A DNA stretch of 64,000 bases from Candidatus Thalassarchaeaceae archaeon. GTDB lineage: Archaea; Thermoplasmatota; Poseidoniia; Poseidoniales; Thalassarchaeaceae. Shown here piece after piece: positions 1 through 6,797 of this stretch (positions are counted from its first letter, which is position 1; each line of letters starts with the position of its first letter). Location: NCBI GenBank assembly GCA_030748775.1, contig JASMLH010000001.1:1-64000 (forward strand), given 5' to 3'. A program made the position numbers and the translations under genes. The notes under the pieces were generated by a model. That model had not been told where the DNA came from, ran no database searches, and worked only from the letters and a program-made list of their open reading frames with translations.

Positions 1-432
1 ATTTCTGCCTCTTCCACGATTGCCCCTTCTTCCCATAGGTGGCTTGTTTGCAGGTCTTCTCCTGCCCGAAGGCCCTCCACTTGCCCTCCCTCGACCCTTT
101 GATTTCCGCCCCTTCCTGTGACCTTTGGACGGTTGTCGCTTGAAATTCCTGTCTCCCCTTACGTTTCCCCTATGGCGTTGCTTCTTACTCGTCCTTACTC
201 GTGGAGCTATCTCCACGGGGGAACCAACTGCCGCAACTGTGTCGATACCCTCCATCAAGGGGTGAACGTGGATAAGGGGGTCATCTACAGGCCCCAGAAC
301 AGTGTTTACCCTGCCTAGAATCTTCCCTCCCGAAATTCTGATGCTCGCACCCAGCCTAGGGGGTCGGCCTTCGAATGAAACAATCAGGCCTCCTTCATGG
401 GATGCTCCTTTCACCCTTCCAGAGAAACTCAT
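1..432 (-). CDS. gar1: H/ACA RNP protein Gar1-like, 3' end outside window
   Basis: The frame is open from the ATG at 432 to the window edge (144 codons, no stop seen), so the C-terminus is missing. Residues about 1-75 resemble the Gar1/Naf1 beta-barrel, including GKILGRVNTVLGPVDDPLI, the usual 'G+V-++-GP+--P' core. Gar1 is a subunit of the H/ACA ribonucleoprotein that guides rRNA pseudouridylation. From about residue 78 onward the protein is a long Arg/Gly/Lys-rich tail (for example GRGRASGGPSGRRR). That is unlike the short archaeal Gar1 and reminiscent of the eukaryotic GAR domains. Its start codon overlaps the stop of the upstream 680-residue gene (ATGA), and a GGAGG lies about 16 nt before the ATG, so it is probably translationally coupled. 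The family call is from my recognition of the core motif. Confidence 0.8.
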   Translation of the reverse strand, partial: MSFSGRVKGASHEGGLIVSFEGRPPRLGASIRISGGKILGRVNTVLGPVDDPLIHVHPLMEGIDTVAAVGSPVEIAPRVRTSKKQRHRGNVRGDRNFKRQPSKGHRKGRKSKGRGRASGGPSGRRRPANKPPMGRRGNRGRGRN

Positions 433-2471
433 TTCTCGACCCTCCTCCTTCCAATGAACATTGCAAACAGCATCGATAATGATATGGAGGCCAGTCCTGG
501 AGCAGGAAGCGAATCCTCGCTTGGCATATTGTCCTCTTCTTCCCTTGGCAATTCAGGCATCGCTTCGTTGATTATCTCAAATTCCTCGTAAGTACATTTT
601 CCGGACTCATCACATCCTGTTACAAACAACGGGTAATAATCCCCCAAAGACAAATCACTGTGATGAGCATTGAGCCAGATGACTTCCCACGTGTTTCCCG
701 TAATTTCGACCTCACTGAGTTCGACAGGAAAAGATGTCATGCCAATGGTGCAAGAAATGCTCACATCTTCCCCGTCAGGGTCACTATATTGACCAGCCAT
801 CTTCAATGTGGAGCCTTCCCAGACCGAGTTCGAGAAGAAAATCTGAGGGGGTAAACTCTCTTTGGATATTCCCAGATTGTACATTTTTTCCATGTCAGCT
901 TCTGTAGTGTGATAAGCTCTAAGCCAAACATTGACAGGTCCGGGAACCATTCCTGATGATGGAACTTCTAGATTCGAAACCCCGTCCGTAATTACCGTGA
1001 TAATATTCATCGGTTCCCCTCCTTGGACAAGTGAAACCTCAACCGAAATCTCTGGCCAACCCTCAGTTACTGAAACAGTGATCGGATGTGGATCCTCGAG
1101 AATAAGTGAGGAGGAAGAAACGGAAACTGGAACCCCTATGTGCCATGTCCTATTTCCGGATGACTGACCCGAAGAATCGACTGATTCGCATGTCACATCT
1201 ACTATCCCATCTACGTTTAGCCAAAGTGAACGGTCTATACTTTGACTCACACCATTCGACGAGCCATCAACTGAGCAGATTATTTCCAGATTCGAGACGC
1301 CTGACTCGTCCAGGAACCAGGAAGAAACGGATTGCCAGTTTGCCAGTTTGGCCTGTCCCTCTTCGGCAACTGGAATCCAAGAACCATCCGATGGGGCAGA
1401 ATCAGTCCAAGCTGGAGGATTGTCGATTGGAATTGGTGATGTGGTGAAGTCAGCGAATATATCTTCTCCAAGAGGCCAATCAGCCCTCTGGAAGCTCGGG
1501 AAAAGTGTGTATGTCAGACTGCCGTCTTCGTTTTCTGCCAACTCATGAGAAGACGAACCGTCGCCTAGACAGCTTCCTCTGATTGGAGCAGAGTCAGTCC
1601 CCGGGTTCTCCTCATCCGGGCCAACAAATCTCCCTTCGCACTCTTCCCAGGAATCAAGCCTAAGTTCTGGCAAAGGAGGGAAAGTGAAATCAAGCCTAGC
1701 ATTGCTCATGTTCGATGAATTGAAAGAAACGGTGAAGTCATTGGGGTCCGAAATCCCGTCAATTTCCATAGTCGCATTCAGCCAAAGAACCACTCTGCAC
1801 TCGTCAAGTCCTAGAGATTGGTTGATATCCGTGTCGCAGTCCCTTTCCGAAGAGGGAATAACCGGAATCTCGTAACACTCCCCGTCAAAGCTAGAATCGC
1901 AATCTCTCTTTTCAGAATGCCTCGAAGGAACTCCGTTGAACTCTCCGATACTCATGCCATCGTTCTGCCACGTCGTGTTCTGCCAATCTACGCCAGTACC
2001 TCCTCGGTGCGGAGCCCCATCACGAATCCCAATTCTAGTAATGCTGTACTGCAGGCAGTCCGCTGCAATCATAATCACAGAGCCAACTTCGTCGGTTGAA
2101 AGCCAGCCATCACCTCCAGAGGGGATGATATCTTCCAGATAAGCATCTAAGTCCTCTCTGATGTCGTCCGCCAGAGTCCAGTTTATCCAAGCCTTTGCCT
2201 CGACTTCCGCCGTCTCCCAATCATCTTGAATGCGAATGTCAAAAATAGCCTGGTCATAGATGAACATGTCTTCGAAGGTTATTGAGCCACACTGATCTTC
2301 CAGTGATCCGCCTCCTCCAAATTGGTTCAACCTCTCACCTTCTTCATCCAACTCTGACTCCGGAATTTCCAGAGTCCAGAGAGAAGAGAGCATCAATATG
2401 ACAATTATAATGGGGGGAAATCCAACTCTCGGCATACCACCCACTGACCTCTTCCAGATACTCAAGGACAT
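429..2471 (-). CDS. Large acidic surface protein with LPAPG C-terminal anchor
   Basis: 680 residues. A hydrophobic stretch at about residues 17-34 acts as signal peptide or anchor. A long acidic, Asn/Ser/Trp-rich extracellular region follows, with many NxS/T sites and cysteines. The end is LPAPG, a hydrophobic helix, then RRR, a tripartite tail like archaeosortase (PGF/PEF-CTERM-type) sorting signals. No enzyme domain is recognised; beta-sandwich or PKD-like modules are possible. It is divergent from the transferrin-like ABC importer, and one of two near-identical iron-box-like palindromes (2496-2511) sits 25 bp before its ATG. It may therefore be iron-regulated and could be a cell-surface partner of the importer; that link is inference. 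It overlaps the downstream gar1 by ATGA. Confidence 0.75.
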   Translation of the reverse strand: MSLSIWKRSVGGMPRVGFPPIIIVILMLSSLWTLEIPESELDEEGERLNQFGGGGSLEDQCGSITFEDMFIYDQAIFDIRIQDDWETAEVEAKAWINWTLADDIREDLDAYLEDIIPSGGDGWLSTDEVGSVIMIAADCLQYSITRIGIRDGAPHRGGTGVDWQNTTWQNDGMSIGEFNGVPSRHSEKRDCDSSFDGECYEIPVIPSSERDCDTDINQSLGLDECRVVLWLNATMEIDGISDPNDFTVSFNSSNMSNARLDFTFPPLPELRLDSWEECEGRFVGPDEENPGTDSAPIRGSCLGDGSSSHELAENEDGSLTYTLFPSFQRADWPLGEDIFADFTTSPIPIDNPPAWTDSAPSDGSWIPVAEEGQAKLANWQSVSSWFLDESGVSNLEIICSVDGSSNGVSQSIDRSLWLNVDGIVDVTCESVDSSGQSSGNRTWHIGVPVSVSSSSLILEDPHPITVSVTEGWPEISVEVSLVQGGEPMNIITVITDGVSNLEVPSSGMVPGPVNVWLRAYHTTEADMEKMYNLGISKESLPPQIFFSNSVWEGSTLKMAGQYSDPDGEDVSISCTIGMTSFPVELSEVEITGNTWEVIWLNAHHSDLSLGDYYPLFVTGCDESGKCTYEEFEIINEAMPELPREEEDNMPSEDSLPAPGLASISLSMLFAMFIGRRRVEK

Positions 2472-2495
2472 GATATTATCGGAAAATCAAGTGAG

Positions 2496-2511
2496 TTTAG
2501 GGTGACCTAAA
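2496..2511. promoter_or_regulatory. DtxR/IdeR-like palindromic operator, copy 1
   Basis: TTTAGG-GTGA-CCTAAA is a 6-4-6 dyad identical at 15 of 16 positions to the second site at 2539-2556. Its centre is 44 bp from that of the second site, about four helical turns. The half site TTAGG resembles the iron-dependent DtxR/IdeR box (consensus half TTAGGTTAG). It lies 25 bp upstream of the 680-residue gene and just upstream of the TATA-like TTTAATATA at 2512-2520 that would serve the importer operon. Assignment to iron regulation is inferred from motif likeness and gene content. Confidence 0.65.
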
Positions 2512-2538
2512 TTTAATATAGAAATTATCACTCGATAA

Positions 2539-2556
2539 TTTTAGGTTGACCTAAAA
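2539..2556. promoter_or_regulatory. DtxR/IdeR-like palindromic operator, copy 2, abutting the importer start codon
   Basis: TTTTAGGT-TG-ACCTAAAA is a perfect 8-2-8 dyad ending one base before the ATG at 2557. It lies downstream of the TATA-like element at 2512-2520, so a bound repressor would cover the transcription start and the start codon. The core TTAGGTTGACCTAA matches the DtxR-family TTAGGTTAGCCTAA box at 12 of 14 positions. No DtxR-family gene is in the window. Confidence 0.7.
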
Positions 2557-3525
2557 ATGAGACAATTTGCAATAGGGATAATGCTAGTTCTACTTTCATC
2601 CACCATTTCTGGATGCTTGTGGACGGAAGAAGAGGAAAAAATTACGATTGCCTTCAAGATTCAAGACGACTATGATGACCCAAACGCAAATCCACAGAGT
2701 TTAGCAGATTTCATCCAAGCAAGAACTGGATATAAGGTAGAAATATACCCCATTTCAAGCGATGTGGCTGCTATAGAATCATTGAGGTTTGGCCACGCTG
2801 ATATTGCATTCTTGGACGGTGGTTCGGCCTGGATGTCTTGGAAGCAGCACAACTTCGAAGCAATCATTGCCGACACAAAGACAGATGGCTCTACCTTCTA
2901 CACTGCTTCAGCTTGGGTTTTATCTGATAGTGAAATTGAATCACTAGAAGACCTCAAGGGAAACGACTCATGTCACACTGGATGGCTAAAGTCTGCAGGA
3001 ATGTTGATGCCAATGGGGTATATGATTGGAAATGGCATAGTTGAGGTTTCTGGCGATCGCGAAGATATCAATAGCTTAAGGACAACAATCGAGAATCATT
3101 TCGGAAATGCAACCATCCCTTCAAGTGGAGACACATACTATGGATACAGTGGTGCGTTTAGATGCTTGACAGACGGTTTTGGTGACGTTGCGTTCGCAAA
3201 GACCAGCTCGTACGAAGATCACTGCCAGGGAAACGATTGGTGCTTGGCTCAATCAGAATACAGGATGCTTGAGCCTACTTTCGGCAAAGTCCCCAGCCAT
3301 TCAATAATGGTTAACCCGGAAGAAATTAGCCCTGAAATGAGATTAGTGATTATTGATGCCTTGATGGCCCTGAATTCAGACCCCCTTGGTCTAGAAATCC
3401 TAGAGTCCGTATTGAACACTGGAGGTTTGAAGGAAGTTAGCACTGAAGAACACTTGGGAACTTACAGCGAGGCAATAGGATCAATACCAGGAATCCAAAT
3501 TTACTTCGAAGAAAAATACGGGTAG
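2557..3525 (+). CDS. Transferrin-like iron-binding lipoprotein, ABC importer binding component
   Basis: 322 residues with a lipobox ending at Cys20 (STISGC), so a membrane-anchored binding protein. It would ordinarily be called PhnD-like, but the conserved blocks are those of a transferrin lobe: LDGG with Asp87; TFY with Tyr115; LKGNDSCHTG...SAG...PMG with Cys139, Thr141 and Lys145; YYGYSGAFRCL with Tyr197 and Cys203; GDVAFAK; and VPSH with His248. By eye these align with human transferrin N-lobe iron ligands Asp63, Tyr95, Tyr188 and His249, the carbonate Thr120, and the Cys118-Cys194 disulfide. The anion-binding Arg124 is Lys145 here. A second Cys pair is at 223/229. It is a single lobe. Its neighbours are an ABC ATPase and permease, and iron-box-like operators precede it. 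Predicted role: Fe(III) capture for import. Confidence 0.85.
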   Translation: MRQFAIGIMLVLLSSTISGCLWTEEEEKITIAFKIQDDYDDPNANPQSLADFIQARTGYKVEIYPISSDVAAIESLRFGHADIAFLDGGSAWMSWKQHNFEAIIADTKTDGSTFYTASAWVLSDSEIESLEDLKGNDSCHTGWLKSAGMLMPMGYMIGNGIVEVSGDREDINSLRTTIENHFGNATIPSSGDTYYGYSGAFRCLTDGFGDVAFAKTSSYEDHCQGNDWCLAQSEYRMLEPTFGKVPSHSIMVNPEEISPEMRLVIIDALMALNSDPLGLEILESVLNTGGLKEVSTEEHLGTYSEAIGSIPGIQIYFEEKYG

Positions 3526-3539
3526 CTAGTGACAAATCC

Positions 3540-4277
3540 ATGCCTGATCCTGGGAATCCAATTCTCAAAGCTAGTGCTGACATTGGATTCTCGAAGGAAA
3601 GACCCCTTGTCCGGAATTTGGACATATCAATAAATCAAGGAGAGATATTCGGGATCGTTGGCCGTTCGGGAATTGGAAAGACCACGATGATCAGAACAAT
3701 TGCTGGATTGATCCCCCCAATCTCTGGAAAAATCTCCTTTGATGGAAATCCAGTTTCCTCGGCACCCAGAGGATCAATAGGATTAATCCCGCAAAGGTTA
3801 GGATTGGTAAACCATCAATCAGTAGGATACAATGTTTTGATGGGCGCTCTTCCAAGAGCCAACTTAATTCAGACGATTTTTTCCCTACCCTCACGGGGGA
3901 TGAGGGATGCAACCAGAGAGGCGATCAGGTCGGTCGGCCTCTCCGAAAAATCATTAGATCCTGTCAATAGACTATCCGGTGGTGAGCAAAGGAGGGTTGC
4001 AATAGCCCGTGCAATGGTACAATCTCCCAAGCTTCTCTTAGCAGACGAGTGTCTTGGAGAACTAGATGCAGATACTGCCAAGGAGATAATAAATCTCCTT
4101 AGGGAAATTTCCCAATCTCTCGGCGTTGCAATTATCATTGTTGATCACAACCCAGCTAGGGCCAATACATTCTGTGACTCAATGTTTGAATTGAAGGGAA
4201 ACCGATTACTTCCACTTAGGGATGGTGACCTGCCCTTGCAAACCAGCCTCCCACAAATTGAGGGGCCAATCATATGA
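3540..4277 (+). CDS. ABC transporter ATPase, PhnC-like, for the transferrin-like importer
   Basis: 245 residues with a complete ABC ATPase set: Walker A GRSGIGKTT near residue 42, the signature LSGGEQRR near residue 141, Walker B LLLADECLGELD, and an H-loop in IIIVDHNPA. The stretch between Walker A and the signature, including the LGLVNHQSVGYNVLMG region, resembles phosphonate importer ATPases (PhnC). It starts 14 nt after the binding-protein gene and its stop overlaps the permease start (ATGA), so the three genes form one operon. The substrate is inferred from the transferrin-like partner to be ferric iron rather than phosphonate. Confidence 0.9.
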   Translation: MPDPGNPILKASADIGFSKERPLVRNLDISINQGEIFGIVGRSGIGKTTMIRTIAGLIPPISGKISFDGNPVSSAPRGSIGLIPQRLGLVNHQSVGYNVLMGALPRANLIQTIFSLPSRGMRDATREAIRSVGLSEKSLDPVNRLSGGEQRRVAIARAMVQSPKLLLADECLGELDADTAKEIINLLREISQSLGVAIIIVDHNPARANTFCDSMFELKGNRLLPLRDGDLPLQTSLPQIEGPII

Positions 4278-5173
4278 ATTTCCTTAGCCGTGGATTGCAG
4301 ATTTTCGAAAAGCGGACTATGCCCAAATTACTATTGTTTATCGGAGTCGCCTCAATCATTTCCATTCTACATCTACAGATAACAATATCAAATCTCGGTA
4401 ACGCGATTTCGAATTTTTCCATACTCGGTAGAGAGGCATGGCCTCCTGATTTCACGGTAGTTACAAAGAGGGCCTCTTGGTCGCATCCGCCTTGCGAATC
4501 AGGCTCAGAATGGATTTGTAGCCCTGCCATAGTTGGGATGGTTCAAACACTCGAGATTGCGTTTCTTTCCACAGTATTTGGTACTATATTCGCTCTCCCT
4601 TTGGCTGTGATGTCAGCAACAAACCTTGCTCCCCCATTGATGGCCCAAATTACTAGGAATGTCCTAGCGGCTCTCAGGGTGGTGCCCTCACTAATCTGGG
4701 CACTAATCTTTGTTATCATTGTTGGAATTGGTCCTTTGGCTGGAGTAATTGCGATGACAATGTACACAGTGGGATATCTCGGAAAACTGCAGTACGAAGC
4801 TCTAGAAGGGGTAAGCAGAGAGCCATTGGAAGTAGCTAGGGCAATGGGCCTTCCAACCTGGCAAGTAGCTAGGTTTTTCGCAATTCCAGCGGCTGGAAAC
4901 TCACTCATCAGCCAGATGCTATTTATGTTCGAATACAATGTTCGCCACGGGTCGGTAATTGGTCTGGTAGGAGCCGGAGGAGTAGGTTGGTACATGCAGT
5001 ATTATCTAGAACCGTTCAAGATGTATGACAAAGTTCTGGCACTAATCATAGTGATGTACTGCACTGTAATCCTCATTGATCAGATATCACTAAGATTCAG
5101 GAGGAGGTTCATAGAGGAAGATGAGAGGATTCAAAGACCTAGGTGGAGGGATGTGATATTGCCTTCAAACTAA
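4274..5173 (+). CDS. ABC transporter permease, PhnE-like
   Basis: 299 residues. One N-terminal membrane segment (about 18-38), an extracytoplasmic loop with two Cys, then a BPD-type permease domain (about residues 85-285) with five or so helices. The EAA-like cytoplasmic loop reads EALEGVSREPLEVARAMGLPTWQ, which contacts the ATPase. This layout fits PhnE-type permeases. ATG 4274 overlaps the ATPase stop by four bases. With the lipoprotein and ATPase it would form a complete importer. Confidence 0.9.
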   Translation: MNFLSRGLQIFEKRTMPKLLLFIGVASIISILHLQITISNLGNAISNFSILGREAWPPDFTVVTKRASWSHPPCESGSEWICSPAIVGMVQTLEIAFLSTVFGTIFALPLAVMSATNLAPPLMAQITRNVLAALRVVPSLIWALIFVIIVGIGPLAGVIAMTMYTVGYLGKLQYEALEGVSREPLEVARAMGLPTWQVARFFAIPAAGNSLISQMLFMFEYNVRHGSVIGLVGAGGVGWYMQYYLEPFKMYDKVLALIIVMYCTVILIDQISLRFRRRFIEEDERIQRPRWRDVILPSN

Positions 5174-5178
5174 TTTTC

Positions 5179-5406
5179 CTAGTAGTCGGCAACAATCCTG
5201 ATAGCTCCTCCATCGTAGAATATCTGGATATTATCTCTGGCCTTGAATGATAGGGACGCCAAAGCCTCGTACACATCCTTCTCGTCCACTTTGAATGCCT
5301 CCGCCGCCCTCACTGTTGACCACGGCACTCCTATGAAATCAGAAGCAGATATCCACTTTAGCAGCCTCATCTCGAAGTCTGTCAGATCTGCCAACGCCAC
5401 AACCAT
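5179..5406 (-). CDS. Small winged-helix-like protein of unknown function
   Basis: 75 residues, ATG start. The pattern of two short helices plus STVRAAEAFKVDEKDVYEALASL, followed by a beta-like IQIFYDGGAIRIVA hairpin, suggests a winged-helix fold, possibly DNA binding. It lies 38 nt downstream of gpsA on the same strand and converges on the permease with a 5-nt gap. I do not recognise the family. Confidence 0.55.
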   Translation of the reverse strand: MVVALADLTDFEMRLLKWISASDFIGVPWSTVRAAEAFKVDEKDVYEALASLSFKARDNIQIFYDGGAIRIVADY

Positions 5407-5444
5407 CGGAACAAGGCTAAGGAAATCAACTCTGCCCAGAATTC

Positions 5445-6467
5445 TTAGGAATTTCTTCTGACTTCGTAGGACTCCACCATGTTCCTAACGCACTCCTCTA
5501 CTCCGATATCACCATCTAGCAGCATTCCCAGGGCACTCAGGAAAGGTGATTCGTATCCAATGTTCTCTGCCCTAGAAAGGAACATCCTCGTCGCCCTAAC
5601 CCCTTCTGCTACCATGTGCATCTCGGATAGGGCCTCATCCAGATCCATTCCAGCTCCCAATTTCTCCCCAAGTGTCCGATTGCGGCTCCTGGGACTGGTA
5701 GCAGTGACATACAGGTCCCCAATCCCCGCAGGACCGAAGGCCGTGTTTGGATCAGCACCCATCATGCCTAGAAGGGCGATTCCCTCGCTGTATCCAGAAA
5801 GGACAAGCGCAGCCTTGAGGTTGTCTCCACCAATTGTGCCCTTCAGTCCGTCCACGAGTCCACAAGCAAGGGCAACGCAGTTCTTGTAGGCACCCCAGAG
5901 CTCAGCCCCCATTGGGTCTCTCGCGGGAGTTAGTACCAGTGAGTCGGTGGAAAGCCTCTCAGCGATCCTCTCGGCGACCCCCATGTCATGGCAGGCGACT
6001 AGTGCGTTCGTAATCACTCCTCGAGCTACCTCCGGTGCGATCGTAGGTCCGGTCATTACAACGACCGGGTTACTCATGCCCGAATCGGCCAGCCTCCTCT
6101 CGATAGCATCTGAAATCATCCCAGAACCCCCCTCTTCCTCGGGAGCTAGCCCCTTTGCGAGGTCGATTAGCAGGTGAGATGGCCTAAGGTGCGGAACTAG
6201 GATGTCCACCACATCAAGTATTACCGAGCTGGGTAGTGCTAGTACCAGAATCTCACAGTCTTCTGCGATATCCCCAATCTCCATTGTGCACTGAAGTTCT
6301 GGTATCTTGTATCCAGGGAGGTACTTCTCGTTCTCGCCACTGCTCACCATTCCTTCGTAGACATCCTGCTCAATTGTCCATCCCATCACGTTATGGCCGT
6401 CTTTACACCAGGCGAGAGCCAGGGCAGTTCCCCAGTTGCCTAGACCGATAATGCCTATTCTTGCCAT
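5445..6467 (-). CDS. gpsA: NAD(P)-dependent glycerol-3-phosphate dehydrogenase
   Basis: 340 residues. The N-terminal Rossmann motif is GIIGLGNWGTALA. The middle has VVMTGPTIAPEVARG and the GpsA substrate-site region AYKNCVALACGLVDGL with its Lys. The C-terminal helical domain has GPAGIGDLYVTATSPRSRNRTLG. It reduces dihydroxyacetone phosphate to sn-glycerol-3-phosphate. This is the bacterial/eukaryotic-type enzyme, not archaeal G1P dehydrogenase. Marine Group II is reported to have G3P- rather than G1P-forming genes, so this bears on the stereochemistry of its lipids. The start ATG 6467 places the Rossmann strand at the usual position. Confidence 0.95.
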   Translation of the reverse strand: MARIGIIGLGNWGTALALAWCKDGHNVMGWTIEQDVYEGMVSSGENEKYLPGYKIPELQCTMEIGDIAEDCEILVLALPSSVILDVVDILVPHLRPSHLLIDLAKGLAPEEEGGSGMISDAIERRLADSGMSNPVVVMTGPTIAPEVARGVITNALVACHDMGVAERIAERLSTDSLVLTPARDPMGAELWGAYKNCVALACGLVDGLKGTIGGDNLKAALVLSGYSEGIALLGMMGADPNTAFGPAGIGDLYVTATSPRSRNRTLGEKLGAGMDLDEALSEMHMVAEGVRATRMFLSRAENIGYESPFLSALGMLLDGDIGVEECVRNMVESYEVRRNS

Positions 6468-6568
6468 AATTGCCGTTTCCGCGGCACCAAGGGCCGGTTA
6501 TGACCCTATGGGGAAGTCTCTAGCCCATGCGTTGCCTTCTTGATGGGGAATAATGCCGACCGATTCAA

Positions 6569-6653
6569 GCAGGGGTACCCGAGTGGTCAAAGGGGCTGGG
6601 TTTAGGTCCCAGTGCGTAGTGCTTCGCAGGTTCGAATCCTGCCCCCTGCACCA
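6569..6653 (+). tRNA. tRNA-Leu, anticodon UAG
   Basis: 85 nt including an encoded CCA (6651-6653). Acceptor GCAGGGG pairs with CCCCTGC. The anticodon stem CTGGG/CCCAG encloses loop TTTAGGT (anticodon TAG). A long variable arm (TGCGTAGTGCTTC) marks a class II tRNA, and the T arm is GCAGG-TTCGAAT-CCTGC. It is nearly identical to the second tRNA-Leu 60 nt downstream except in the anticodon arm. No intron is seen. Confidence 0.97.
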
Positions 6654-6712
6654 TTCTCAACAGAAATTGAAGTGCGCTGCATTGAAGTCGTATGCAAATA
6701 GGGAAGGCTCGA

Positions 6713-6797
6713 GCAGGGGTACCCGAGTGGTCAAAGGGGCAGCGTTCAGGTCGCTGTGCGTAGTGCTTCGCAGGTTCGAATCCTGCCCCCTGCACCA
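6713..6797 (+). tRNA. tRNA-Leu, anticodon CAG
   Basis: 85 nt with encoded CCA. It has the same acceptor, D, variable and T arms as the upstream tRNA-Leu. The anticodon stem is CAGCG/CGCTG with loop TTCAGGT (anticodon CAG). AT-rich TATGCAAAT at about -22 could be its TATA element. The 3' end is flush with the stop codon (6798-6800) of the convergent giant protease gene. Confidence 0.97.

Noticed and set aside
2557-5173. Phosphonate or phosphate importer (PhnDCE)
   Set aside because: The ATPase and permease are of that type, but the binding protein has the transferrin ligand set and the promoter has iron-box-like sites.
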